Part shown: piece by piece, positions 14,940 through 22,954 of the stretch
Numbering within the stretch: the first letter of the stretch is position 1
How the letters are laid out: each line of letters starts with the position of its first letter
Source: Bacteroidota bacterium
GTDB lineage: Bacteria; Bacteroidota; JABWAT01
NCBI GenBank assembly: GCA_017303995.1
Contig: JAFLBE010000030.1
Coordinates: forward strand, 1-53,371
Direction of reading: 5' to 3'
Length of the DNA stretch: 53,371 nt
Translations under genes and position numbers: made by a program
The notes under the pieces: model-generated
The model's input: only the letters and a program-made list of their open reading frames with translations
Told to the model about the DNA's origin: nothing
Databases searched by the model: none

Positions 14940-16181
14940 ATGGGCAGCATCCAACCCGATTACCTCATTGCCGGTATTTTTATTCTCACTTACCTGCTTA
15001 TTTCCCTTCAACGCATCCCTTTTCTTCATCTCGACCGCCCCGGCGTAAGTCTTACCGGTGCCGTTTTGATGATCATTTTTGCAGGTTTAACCCTTGACGA
15101 TGCATACAAAATGATCGAATGGAATACCATTACGCTTCTTTTGGGAATGATGATAATGGTAGGATCACTCCGTGATGGCGGATTTTTCAGATTTTTAAGC
15201 CATCGTGCATTGTCCCACTCAGGAAATTCAGGCCGTTTGCTCTGGTTTCTGGTTTTTCTTTCCGGAATTTTAAGCGCTCTTTTTGTGAATGATACCATTT
15301 GCGTTTTGCTCACACCGGTCATCCTAACCATTGCTGATGATGCAGATCTCAACCCAATTCCCATGCTGATTGCCCTGGCGACATCCTCCAATATTGGATC
15401 AGTTATGACGCTGGTCGGAAATCCACAAAATATGCTGGTTGGACATTTTTCCGGGATTCCATTTTTCCATTTTTTCCTTTACCTGGCTCCGGTTGCAATT
15501 CTGGCTCTGATTGCCAACGGATTTCTGGTGAAATGGATTTACAGAGCAAAGTTTCCCCAAAAACAATTTGCCACTTTTACTCATTTTCAGGCACCACGGG
15601 TTGATTGGTTTCAGGTTAACTGGACTTTGTTTGTCTTTGGCGGCGTCCTGATTTTATTTCTGGCAGGAGTGTCACTTGCTTTGGGTGCACTGATCGGAGC
15701 TGTGGCAACTTTAATTCTGGCAAGAAAGAGTCCTCAGCACTTTTTCGTCCACGTCGATTGGTCTTTACTGCTCATGTTTGCCTCTTTGTTTGTTGTCGTT
15801 GGAACTTTAAAGTCGACCCATTGGATTGGTCTTCTGGATACTTTGATTCTGAATCATGACAGTTCTTTATTCATCAAATATCTTCATTTCACAGGAATTA
15901 CCATTCTTGGATCCAACCTGGTTAGTAATGTGCCTTTTGTCATGCTCATCCGGGTTGTTGTTGATGTACTTCCTGATGCAAAAACGTTCTGGCTTTTGCT
16001 TGCAATGGCTTCAACTTTTGCAGGAAACCTCACCTTAATGGGATCTGTTGCAAACCTGATTGTCGCCGAATCGGCAAAGAAAAAAGCCATCCTATCCTTT
16101 ACTGAATTTTTAAAGGTCGGAATTCCAACAACGATCATCAGTACGCTCATCGGAGTTTGCTGGATCTGGCTGGTTACCTGA
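14940..16181 (+). CDS. ArsB/NhaD-type ion transporter
   Basis: This 413-residue integral membrane protein has about ten to eleven hydrophobic helices. Its sequence resembles the ArsB/NhaD/DASS (ion transporter) superfamily: LLGMMIMVGSLRDGGFF, then FVNDTICVLLTPVIL and SSNIGSVMTLVGNPQNMLVG in the first half, with the half-repeat SNLVSNVPFVML and AGNLTLMGSVANLIV in the second. The paired NDT and SNVP hairpins are the known ion-binding re-entrant loops. The substrate could be sodium/proton, arsenite or a dicarboxylate, and I cannot choose. It starts six bases after dnaG and ends one base before mutY. Confidence 0.8.
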   Translation: MGSIQPDYLIAGIFILTYLLISLQRIPFLHLDRPGVSLTGAVLMIIFAGLTLDDAYKMIEWNTITLLLGMMIMVGSLRDGGFFRFLSHRALSHSGNSGRLLWFLVFLSGILSALFVNDTICVLLTPVILTIADDADLNPIPMLIALATSSNIGSVMTLVGNPQNMLVGHFSGIPFFHFFLYLAPVAILALIANGFLVKWIYRAKFPQKQFATFTHFQAPRVDWFQVNWTLFVFGGVLILFLAGVSLALGALIGAVATLILARKSPQHFFVHVDWSLLLMFASLFVVVGTLKSTHWIGLLDTLILNHDSSLFIKYLHFTGITILGSNLVSNVPFVMLIRVVVDVLPDAKTFWLLLAMASTFAGNLTLMGSVANLIVAESAKKKAILSFTEFLKVGIPTTIISTLIGVCWIWLVT

Positions 16182-16182
16182 T

Positions 16183-17247
16183 ATGAAGGAACTGGTAACT
16201 CCTCTTTTAGCCTGGTATAACCTGAACAAACGGGAAATGCCCTGGCGTGATACCCGGGATCCGTACCTGATCTGGATTTCAGAAATTATGCTTCAGCAGA
16301 CCCAGGTTGAAACAGTTCGGCCTTATTTTGACAGATTTATCAAACAATTTCCAGATGTGAGTTCTCTGGCAACTGCAAACCAGCAGCAAGTTTTAAAATC
16401 CTGGGAAGGTCTTGGTTATTACTCCAGGGCACGAAATCTGCAGAAAGCTGCAAAACTGCTGGTTGATGAAATCGCTGGCGAGCTTCCCACAAACTTTACC
16501 GATTTACTTAATATTCCCGGAATTGGGCCTTATACTGCGGCAGCAATTGCAAGTATCGCGTTTAGTGAACCGGTTCCGGTTGTTGATGGTAATGTTTTTC
16601 GGGTTTTTGCCCGGATTAATGAACTTGAAGATGACATCTCGCGTCCACAAACAAGAACCCTCGTTTTTAATTCGCTGAAGGAAATTATTCCCACTGAAAA
16701 TCCTGGTGATTTCAATCAGGCCATAATGGAATTAGGTGCTTTGGTTTGTCGGCCAAAACAGCCAAAATGTGACGAATGCCCAGTTGCGGGTTTTTGTTCT
16801 GGATTCCGGAAGGGAACTTTTTCAGGGTTTCCGGTTAAAAAGAAAATGAAGGAACGCCCGCACAAAGAAATTGCAGTCGGACTTTGTTTCTTCGAAGGAA
16901 AGGTTCTGATTGCAAGGCGTCATGAAAATCAGATGCTGGCTGGTCTTTGGGAATTCCCCGGCGGGAAACTTGAAGTGGGTGAAACATTACCAGAATGTGT
17001 CATCAGAGAATTTAAAGAGGAAGTTGGACTTGATGTCATCGTAACTGATAAAATTGCAGCGGTAAATCATGCCTTCACCCATTTTACTATTACGGTTCAT
17101 GCCTATATTTGTAAACATATTTCAGGTGAAGCACTCCCTTTAAGTGGAAGTGAAGTTAAATGGGTTTTCCCTGAAGAGTTATCTCAGTTTCCATTTCCAA
17201 AAGCGAATCTTGTTATTATCAAGTCATTTTTAGACCATATCAAATGA
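16183..17247 (+). CDS. mutY: A/G-specific adenine glycosylase with intact C-terminal Nudix domain
   Basis: MutY removes adenine mispaired with 8-oxoguanine. The HhH-GPD domain carries the catalytic Glu34 (WISEIMLQQTQ) and Asp135 (VVDGNVFRV), with the helix-hairpin-helix IPGIGPYTA between. The iron-sulfur loop is complete (Cys189, Cys196, Cys199, Cys205; C-X6-C-X2-C-X5-C). The C-terminal domain has WEFPGGKLEVGE and a full Nudix box, GX5EX7REUXEEXGU at residues 261-283, so it keeps the residues of an active MutT-type hydrolase, which most MutY C-terminal domains have lost. The 354-residue length is normal. Its stop overlaps the next gene by four bases (ATGA). Confidence 0.94.
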   Translation: MKELVTPLLAWYNLNKREMPWRDTRDPYLIWISEIMLQQTQVETVRPYFDRFIKQFPDVSSLATANQQQVLKSWEGLGYYSRARNLQKAAKLLVDEIAGELPTNFTDLLNIPGIGPYTAAAIASIAFSEPVPVVDGNVFRVFARINELEDDISRPQTRTLVFNSLKEIIPTENPGDFNQAIMELGALVCRPKQPKCDECPVAGFCSGFRKGTFSGFPVKKKMKERPHKEIAVGLCFFEGKVLIARRHENQMLAGLWEFPGGKLEVGETLPECVIREFKEEVGLDVIVTDKIAAVNHAFTHFTITVHAYICKHISGEALPLSGSEVKWVFPEELSQFPFPKANLVIIKSFLDHIK

Positions 17248-18287
17248 AATTAATTTCCTTTTTCAATTTTCTGATTCTCGTCATTCCCCTGGGTTTGAAA
17301 GCTCAGGTAATGCCTGTTTGGATGGATAATGGAAGGCAGGATATTATTGAGTTTAACCGTGAGGTAGAAGCTTACTTGTCTTCAAAGGAGCCCGGTTGTA
17401 TTACTTACACAGAAAATCCGGTAAATATTGAAAGTAAGTACTTTCATGAAGTTGATGAATGGTTGAAACCGGTTTTTTTTAAGTCCGGACCAAAATTGAT
17501 TTCTTTAAAGCCCGCTGGTAAAAAAGGACAAAATCATGCTTTGGGTGATAGCCTTTATCACGTGCGAAAATATCAGCAGGCCAGAGAAGCTTATCTCACT
17601 TCCATAAAAAGTAATCCTGATAATTGGTTTTCTTACCTTTACCTGGGTGATACCTTTTTTATTTTTGATCAACTGGATACCACACGATACTGGTTTGAGG
17701 CTTCTGTGAGGAAAAATCCAAGATCCTGGAAAGCGTGGAAGTATCTTGGGGATCTCTATTTTGAATCTGGAGATTCTGTTGCTGCAATCGATGCAGCAGT
17801 TCGGTCAATTTTATTAAATCCCTACGGTTTTGAAAGCTGGGGGTTGTTGGGTATTATAGGGAAAAGGTATGGATTCTCAATTTGGAATCCGGCCGATTCG
17901 ACTCCGGTTGTTTTTGATTCTTTGAGCCGGTGTTTAGTTGTTCAGAGAAAATTTGAAAAATCAAAAGATTACCGGGCAATGACCAATTTCATTTTAATGA
18001 AACAGGATTCCTTACAGGAAAACAAAATCTGGGAGGAAGGGTACTCAATTTTTGCATCAACCTGGGAAAAAGAAAGACCCGATTCGCTTGCAGATTTATA
18101 TAAACGTGAACCTTTCCGTGAATATCTCGTCACACTGCAGAAAACCGGGAATTTGAAGCTTCATGTCAGTTGGACTCATTTACTTTCCCGTTATCCAGAA
18201 GCAGGAATGGTTTTACCGGATGAAGATTTTGACACGATGGTTGATTTTGTTAAGAGCCATTTTTTACTCTATGATTCAGAAGAATAG
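17244..18287 (+). CDS. Secreted TPR-containing protein, unknown function
   Basis: I do not recognise this 347-residue protein. It begins with a Sec signal peptide (hydrophobic 2-18, probable cleavage after GLKA, residues 17-20). Residues about 95-205 contain two or three tetratricopeptide-like repeats (YQQAREAYLTSIKSNPDN, WFEASVRKNPRSWKAW, AAVRSILLNPYGFESW), which normally mediate protein contacts. The C-terminal 130 residues show no motif. The start is fixed by an ATGA overlap with mutY, but the function looks unrelated to repair; it more likely belongs with the two secreted proteins that follow. Confidence 0.7.
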   Translation: MKLISFFNFLILVIPLGLKAQVMPVWMDNGRQDIIEFNREVEAYLSSKEPGCITYTENPVNIESKYFHEVDEWLKPVFFKSGPKLISLKPAGKKGQNHALGDSLYHVRKYQQAREAYLTSIKSNPDNWFSYLYLGDTFFIFDQLDTTRYWFEASVRKNPRSWKAWKYLGDLYFESGDSVAAIDAAVRSILLNPYGFESWGLLGIIGKRYGFSIWNPADSTPVVFDSLSRCLVVQRKFEKSKDYRAMTNFILMKQDSLQENKIWEEGYSIFASTWEKERPDSLADLYKREPFREYLVTLQKTGNLKLHVSWTHLLSRYPEAGMVLPDEDFDTMVDFVKSHFLLYDSEE

Positions 18288-18366
18288 CAAATTTGGTTGA
18301 TAACGAGATCAGATTGAATTATTTTTAAAGTTTATTACCATATTGAAAAGCAACAGGAGACCCTCA

Positions 18367-19233
18367 ATGGCCTTTTTTAAAAGTATTCTGTTCACCGCAT
18401 TTTTTGTACTGATATCAACAACCTGTTTTTCTCAGGATTCAAAGAATTCTGAAGAAGAAAACCAGGCGAACAAAATTTTTAACGAAGGGAACTCTTTCCT
18501 CAAGAAAAATCAGTATGCAGAAGCAATTGCCCAATATGAACAAGCAATTTCAATATATGGTAAAGCTGCCAGATATTACTATAACCTTGCCGTTGCTTAT
18601 CGTCGTTTGAATGATTTCGAAAAAGCAATTTCAGCTTTAAAAAAAGCCGTTGAAGCAGATCCTTCCTTTTCACAGTCCTACAACCTCCTCGGAAAATCAT
18701 ACGAGCAAGTTGGCAAAACTGCTGATGCCATTGCAATCTACCAGAAGGGCATTGAAACTGTTCCGGATGAGCAGGACAACTACATCAGCATCGGTCGTGC
18801 TTATATAGCTGCAAAAAAATACAACGATGCAGCTAAAAATTTAAAGAAGGCAATTGAACTTCAACCCAAAGATGTTTTTGCTTATTATTATCTGGGAATT
18901 GCTTACTCCGAAAATTCAAATCAGGAAGAAGCAGTTGCAACCTTTAAAAAGGGAACTGAAGTTGACCCAAAAAATGACGAGGTCTTTCTTCGCCTAGGAA
19001 TGGCTTACAATGAATTGGGGAAATTTGAACTTGCTTTTGATGCAATCCAAAAGTCAGTTGAACTCAAAAAGGGTTCTGCAAACAGAAAAGGTGCCAATTA
19101 TTATGAATTGGGTCGTTCCTTAAAAGGACTTGGGAAATTTACTGAAGCAAAATCAGCATTTAAAAACGCAAAAACTGATGCTTCCTGGTCTAGAAATGCT
19201 GACTATCAGCTAGACCTTCTTAAAAATAAGTAA
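18367..19233 (+). CDS. Periplasmic tetratricopeptide-repeat protein
   Basis: The start at 18367 is chosen because an AGGAG lies seven bases upstream and the resulting protein opens with a signal peptide (MAFFKSILFTAFFVLIS, cleavage near CFSQ). An in-frame TTG at 18343 lacks both. The 288 residues consist of six to seven canonical TPR units from about residue 30 to the end, for example AIAQYEQAISIYGKAARYYY and AIELQPKDVFAYYYLGIAYS. It is probably a periplasmic or envelope scaffold; TPR proteins of this kind occur around T9SS and many other envelope systems, so the partner cannot be named. Confidence 0.8.
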   Translation: MAFFKSILFTAFFVLISTTCFSQDSKNSEEENQANKIFNEGNSFLKKNQYAEAIAQYEQAISIYGKAARYYYNLAVAYRRLNDFEKAISALKKAVEADPSFSQSYNLLGKSYEQVGKTADAIAIYQKGIETVPDEQDNYISIGRAYIAAKKYNDAAKNLKKAIELQPKDVFAYYYLGIAYSENSNQEEAVATFKKGTEVDPKNDEVFLRLGMAYNELGKFELAFDAIQKSVELKKGSANRKGANYYELGRSLKGLGKFTEAKSAFKNAKTDASWSRNADYQLDLLKNK

Positions 19234-19302
19234 ATAGGCTTGTATGGGGTCAGTGAGAAAAAAACTCTTGACTCCTACTTTGGTTTCTATTACCTTTACT
19301 CC

Positions 19303-19710
19303 ATGATGAAAAAACTCTGTCTACTTTTCATTTTTGCTGGCTTTGGTGTTCTTGCTTCCGGGTTTTCACCTGATAGTCTGCTGATAGATTATTTTAAGGT
19401 GAGATCATTGGGTGACAGAATTCTGCTTGAGTGGAAAAGCTCTGGTGAATCTGGGTTGGTTCAATATGATCTTGAAAGAAAAAAAGACAACGAGACCGAT
19501 TACGAAGTTATTAAATCCTTTAACCCACAGGGTGAAGGTACAATTTATCAATTCATTGATCTGGGATTGTACAAATCTCAGGGCTCCACAGTAAACTACC
19601 GACTGAAAATAATGTCCCGGTCAGGGTCAACTTTTCTAGAAGGTAGCGGGATTTATACCACGACCTCGGTGAGGAAGACGTGGGGCTCAATAAAAGCCAT
19701 GTTTAAATGA
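19303..19710 (+). CDS. Small secreted protein with fibronectin III-like domain
   Basis: The ATG at 19303 (a second ATG follows directly) gives a 135-residue protein with signal peptide MMKKLCLLFIFAGFGVLAS. An in-frame TTG at 19240 would add 21 residues in front and is less likely. The mature part, with FKVRSLGDRILLEWKSSGE, YDLERKKDNETDYEVI and YRLKIMSRSGS, follows the strand pattern of the Fn3-like modules common in FCB exported proteins, where a 'LSWTTASE...FEIER' pattern is typical. There is no sorting domain of its own. A strong terminator follows directly, closing the transcription unit. Confidence 0.6.
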   Translation: MMKKLCLLFIFAGFGVLASGFSPDSLLIDYFKVRSLGDRILLEWKSSGESGLVQYDLERKKDNETDYEVIKSFNPQGEGTIYQFIDLGLYKSQGSTVNYRLKIMSRSGSTFLEGSGIYTTTSVRKTWGSIKAMFK

Positions 19711-19740
19711 AAAACCGAAACTTTGTTTCGGTTTTTTTTT
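19711..19740 (+). terminator. Rho-independent terminator
   Basis: AACCGAAAC and GTTTCGGTT pair around a TTT loop and run into a tract of nine T. It begins one base after the stop codon of the small secreted protein and separates the mutY-TPR group from the pyrB operon. From 19741 to 19801 the DNA is AT-rich with no clear promoter. Confidence 0.9.
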
Positions 19741-19801
19741 ATCGTTTATTCTCAACTCATTAAATAGATAACGGTTTTCCTCCTCCTGATTAATTCCTAT
19801 T

Positions 19802-20731
19802 ATGTTTCCATCCAGACATTTTATCGGCATTGAAACCCTATCCCGTGAAGAACTTCTTGAAATATTAAGCCTTGGCGCAAAATATAGATTGCTTCTTGAT
19901 CAGGATGATAAAAATCTGACTGATCTTAAAAATTGCACTGTCGCCAATTTATTTTTCGAGAATTCTACCCGAACCCGCTTTTCATTTGAACTTGCAGAAA
20001 GACGGTTAGGTGCAACAGTTATCAATTTTAATAACGAATCGAGTAGTTCCGCAAAAGGGGAAACTGTTCTTGATACGATCAAAAATCTTGAAGTCATGAA
20101 AATTGACATGGTGGTAATCAGGCATACCCTATCCGGAATTTGCAATATGCTCAGCAGATCGGTTCAGGCTTCAATAATTAATGCCGGCGAGGGAACCCAT
20201 GAACATCCTACACAGGCTTTACTTGATGTTTTAAGTCTTCAGCAGCATTTCAATGAATTCAAAGGACTCTCGGTTGGGATTATTGGCGATATTCTTCATT
20301 CCCGGGTTGCAAGATCTTTGGTTTTTGCACTTCGGCTTCTAGGGGCGAACGTTCATCTGATCGGACCCAAAACCCTTCTCCCAGCTCATTTTGAAAGATT
20401 TGGTGTGACTTTGCACCATCAATTGGATCCTATTCTGCCTGAACTTGATGCCACGGTAAGCCTTCGTATCCAAATGGAACGAATGGAAAGTGGTTACCTT
20501 CCTTCCCTTATCGAATTCCATAAAGCATACGGAATTGATGAACGACGGATCGGAAAAATGAAAAGCCACGCCATCATTATGCATCCCGGACCGGTAAATA
20601 GAGGTGTTGAACTTTCACATTATGCAGTTGATTCAGAGAAAAGCATTATTCTCGATCAGGTAACCAATGGCGTTGCCGTCAGGATGGCAGTTTTGAAAAT
20701 GATATACGAATTCAGGAGCTCATCATTATGA
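19802..20731 (+). CDS. pyrB: Aspartate carbamoyltransferase catalytic subunit
   Basis: PyrB joins carbamoyl phosphate and aspartate, the first committed step of pyrimidine synthesis. The carbamoyl-phosphate loop FFENSTRTRFSFE (STRTR at 55-59), the SSSAKGE loop and HEHPTQALLD are all intact; HPGPVNRGVE near the C-terminus is the usual aspartate-domain signature. The 309 residues match the family. No pyrI regulatory subunit is present. The stop overlaps the start of a dihydroorotase homologue (ATGA, 20728-20731), so the two are translationally coupled, as in organisms whose PyrB works in a complex with a DHOase-like partner. Confidence 0.95.
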   Translation: MFPSRHFIGIETLSREELLEILSLGAKYRLLLDQDDKNLTDLKNCTVANLFFENSTRTRFSFELAERRLGATVINFNNESSSSAKGETVLDTIKNLEVMKIDMVVIRHTLSGICNMLSRSVQASIINAGEGTHEHPTQALLDVLSLQQHFNEFKGLSVGIIGDILHSRVARSLVFALRLLGANVHLIGPKTLLPAHFERFGVTLHHQLDPILPELDATVSLRIQMERMESGYLPSLIEFHKAYGIDERRIGKMKSHAIIMHPGPVNRGVELSHYAVDSEKSIILDQVTNGVAVRMAVLKMIYEFRSSSL

Positions 20732-22035
20732 TCCTGTTTAAGAATTTTGAAATTCACGATCCGTACCCCGGTGGTTTTCAGGGATTTGGCGATGTTCTTG
20801 TACACAGTACGGGCCTTATCTCTGAAATCGGGCCTGATATTCTGGCACCAGGTGCAAAGGTAATTGAAGGTAACCGGCGTCTGCTGGTGCCTGGGTTTTG
20901 TGACACGCATGCAAATTTTGGTGAACCAGGACTGGAATATCGTGAAACTGTTAAAACAGGGTCAGAGGCAGCTTTGGCTGGCGGATTTACAACCGTTTTT
21001 ATTTACCCAAACACTCGCCCGGTAATTGATTCTCTGCAGGTTTTGGAATATCTGAAGGATAAAATTGAAGATAGTCCGATCAGAATTGAAATTGTTGCTG
21101 CCATTTCAAGGAATTGTGAAGGCCAGCTGATTTCACCTGTAAAGTCATTCACAGATGCTGGTGTCCATACTTTTTCTGACGGAAATTTGCCGGTTCAGAA
21201 TTCACTTTTTATGAAAAGAGCTTGTGACTATCTGTCAATGTTCGATGCATTGGTAGTTGTCAATCCGGAAGACAAAAGCATGTCAGGGAGTGGCGTTTTG
21301 CACGACGGATTTCAATCCATCCGATTAGGGCTACCCGGAATTCCTGCTGTTTCAGAATCTATTATGGTTCATCGTGATTGTGAAATTTCACGCGAAACTG
21401 GCTCAAAACTTCATTTTAATAATGTTGTCACCCGGGAGGGAATTGAAGCTCTTGCATTTCATAAGGCAAGAGGAACTGATGTAACAGCCGGAATTGCTCC
21501 ATTTTATTTTATTTTATCGGATGAGGATCTTGATTGGTACAATACCAATTATAAGTTATCCCCTCCGCTGAGGTCTCCTTCAGACCTTGAGGCAGTATTA
21601 TCGACTCTTAAAAATGGGGGTTTTGATATCATCTGTTCGTCACATACACCCCAATCAGAAATTGAAAAAACAACGGATTTTTTATCTGCCCCAATTGGTG
21701 CTATATCACTGGAAACCACTTTTTCACTGGCCTTTACCTACCTTGTAAAAACGAAAATACTTTCATTACAACAATTGCTTGAAATGCTTGTTGTAAATCC
21801 AAGAAGACGGTTTGGCTCTGAAGAAAATCCGTTGAAAAAGGGATTCAAAGCTGATTTTGTAATCATTGATCCGTTTGAAACCCTTTCAGTGATGAAAGAA
21901 ACCATTCATTCCAAATCAAAAAATACACCATTTTTAAATCACAAACTTTCTGCTGTAATCGATATGGTTTTTACCCGGAACCGGTTACATTCTCTCCATG
22001 AAAAAACGAGTTCTGATTACACAGCACATTCCTGA
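20728..22035 (+). CDS. Dihydroorotase homologue lacking the metal ligands (PyrC'-like)
   Basis: The 435-residue protein aligns by eye with class I dihydroorotases, but the zinc site is gone. The HxH motif reads HAN (His61, Asn63 in DTHANFGEPG). FSDDG is FSDGN (149-153), the following metal histidine region reads VVNPED (Asn179), the HIxH motif is HFNN (229-232), PHHL is PFYF, and the catalytic DHAPH is SHTPQ (Ser305). The scaffold words KLSPPLRSPSDLEAVL and the C-terminal NPRRRFG are retained. It is therefore probably catalytically dead and structural, as the Pseudomonas PyrC' partner of PyrB is. It overlaps pyrB at the start and the next gene by 38 bp at the end. An active dihydroorotase must then be encoded elsewhere. 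Confidence 0.85.
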   Translation: MILFKNFEIHDPYPGGFQGFGDVLVHSTGLISEIGPDILAPGAKVIEGNRRLLVPGFCDTHANFGEPGLEYRETVKTGSEAALAGGFTTVFIYPNTRPVIDSLQVLEYLKDKIEDSPIRIEIVAAISRNCEGQLISPVKSFTDAGVHTFSDGNLPVQNSLFMKRACDYLSMFDALVVVNPEDKSMSGSGVLHDGFQSIRLGLPGIPAVSESIMVHRDCEISRETGSKLHFNNVVTREGIEALAFHKARGTDVTAGIAPFYFILSDEDLDWYNTNYKLSPPLRSPSDLEAVLSTLKNGGFDIICSSHTPQSEIEKTTDFLSAPIGAISLETTFSLAFTYLVKTKILSLQQLLEMLVVNPRRRFGSEENPLKKGFKADFVIIDPFETLSVMKETIHSKSKNTPFLNHKLSAVIDMVFTRNRLHSLHEKTSSDYTAHS

Positions 22036-22954
22036 AACAGGAATTCGACTTCTTGAAAAACAGTTTGATCTGGTTTATCATGATGTCAGGCAACCTGTTC
22101 AGACAGAACGTCTTATTTCGTCTTGTCCAGATGCAGATGCTCTTCTGTGTCTTCTTTCTGACAAAATAACCTCTGATTTTATTTCTAGATTACCCGATCT
22201 TAAAGTAATTGCCAATTACGCAGTTGGTGTAAACAATATTGACCTCCATGCAGCAAAAAATCGAAAAATCCTTGTCTGCAACACCCCAGACGTTCTCACT
22301 CACGCAACAGCCGATCTTGCACTTGGTTTACTTCTGGCCGTAACACGACAACTCATCCCGGCAGATCAGTTTTGCAGAAGGGGAGAATTCAAAGGTTGGG
22401 CTTCAGATTTGTTTGCAGGTTTTGGACTTCAGGGAAAACAATGCGGAATAATTGGAATGGGGAAAATTGGTACTGCTTTCGCAGAACGTGTTAAAGTTCT
22501 GGGTATGAAAGTTGTTTATTCGAACCGAAATGTATCAGGCTCTGCGGATTCTGCCTGCACCTTTGTTTCACTAGATGAACTTATTCAGACAAGTGATGTA
22601 GTTTCAATTCACGCTCCACTTACCACAGAGACCCGTGGGATTATGAATCTGGAACGTTTTCTGGCTATGAAACCTGGATCAGTATTCTTAAATACAGGCC
22701 GTGGTGAACTTGTTGATGAGGGTGCACTTGTTCAGGTTTTGAAAACCGGGCACCTATTTGGCGCTGGTCTGGATGTTTTCGAAAGGGAACCAGAAATTCA
22801 TCAGGATTTGCTTTCTCTTAACAATGTGGTTCTTGCACCTCATATTGGTTCAGCAACAATTGAAACCCGCGAAAAAATGGCAATTATGGCAGCACAGGCC
22901 ATTTGTGACGTGTTGAACGGGTTAACTCCCACAAACCTGGTCCTTTTCTCATGA
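21998..22954 (+). CDS. D-2-hydroxyacid dehydrogenase (glyoxylate/hydroxypyruvate reductase type)
   Basis: This 318-residue NAD(P)H-dependent enzyme reduces a 2-keto acid to the D-2-hydroxy acid. The Rossmann motif is GIIGMGKIGTAFAERV, and the catalytic triad is visible as Arg in NTGRGELVDEGAL, Glu in FEREPEIH and His in APHIGSAT. The pattern fits the glyoxylate/hydroxypyruvate reductase branch best. The start codon lies 38 bp inside the dihydroorotase homologue; the alternative downstream starts would remove the first strand (KRVLITQHIP), so I keep it. It overlaps the sensor kinase gene by four bases. A glycerate kinase, which could use its product, is encoded at 46491. Confidence 0.87.
   Translation: MKKRVLITQHIPETGIRLLEKQFDLVYHDVRQPVQTERLISSCPDADALLCLLSDKITSDFISRLPDLKVIANYAVGVNNIDLHAAKNRKILVCNTPDVLTHATADLALGLLLAVTRQLIPADQFCRRGEFKGWASDLFAGFGLQGKQCGIIGMGKIGTAFAERVKVLGMKVVYSNRNVSGSADSACTFVSLDELIQTSDVVSIHAPLTTETRGIMNLERFLAMKPGSVFLNTGRGELVDEGALVQVLKTGHLFGAGLDVFEREPEIHQDLLSLNNVVLAPHIGSATIETREKMAIMAAQAICDVLNGLTPTNLVLFS

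Noticed and set aside
18343-18366. TTG start for the TPR protein
   Set aside because: The ATG at 18367 has an AGGAG seven bases upstream and directly begins a signal peptide.
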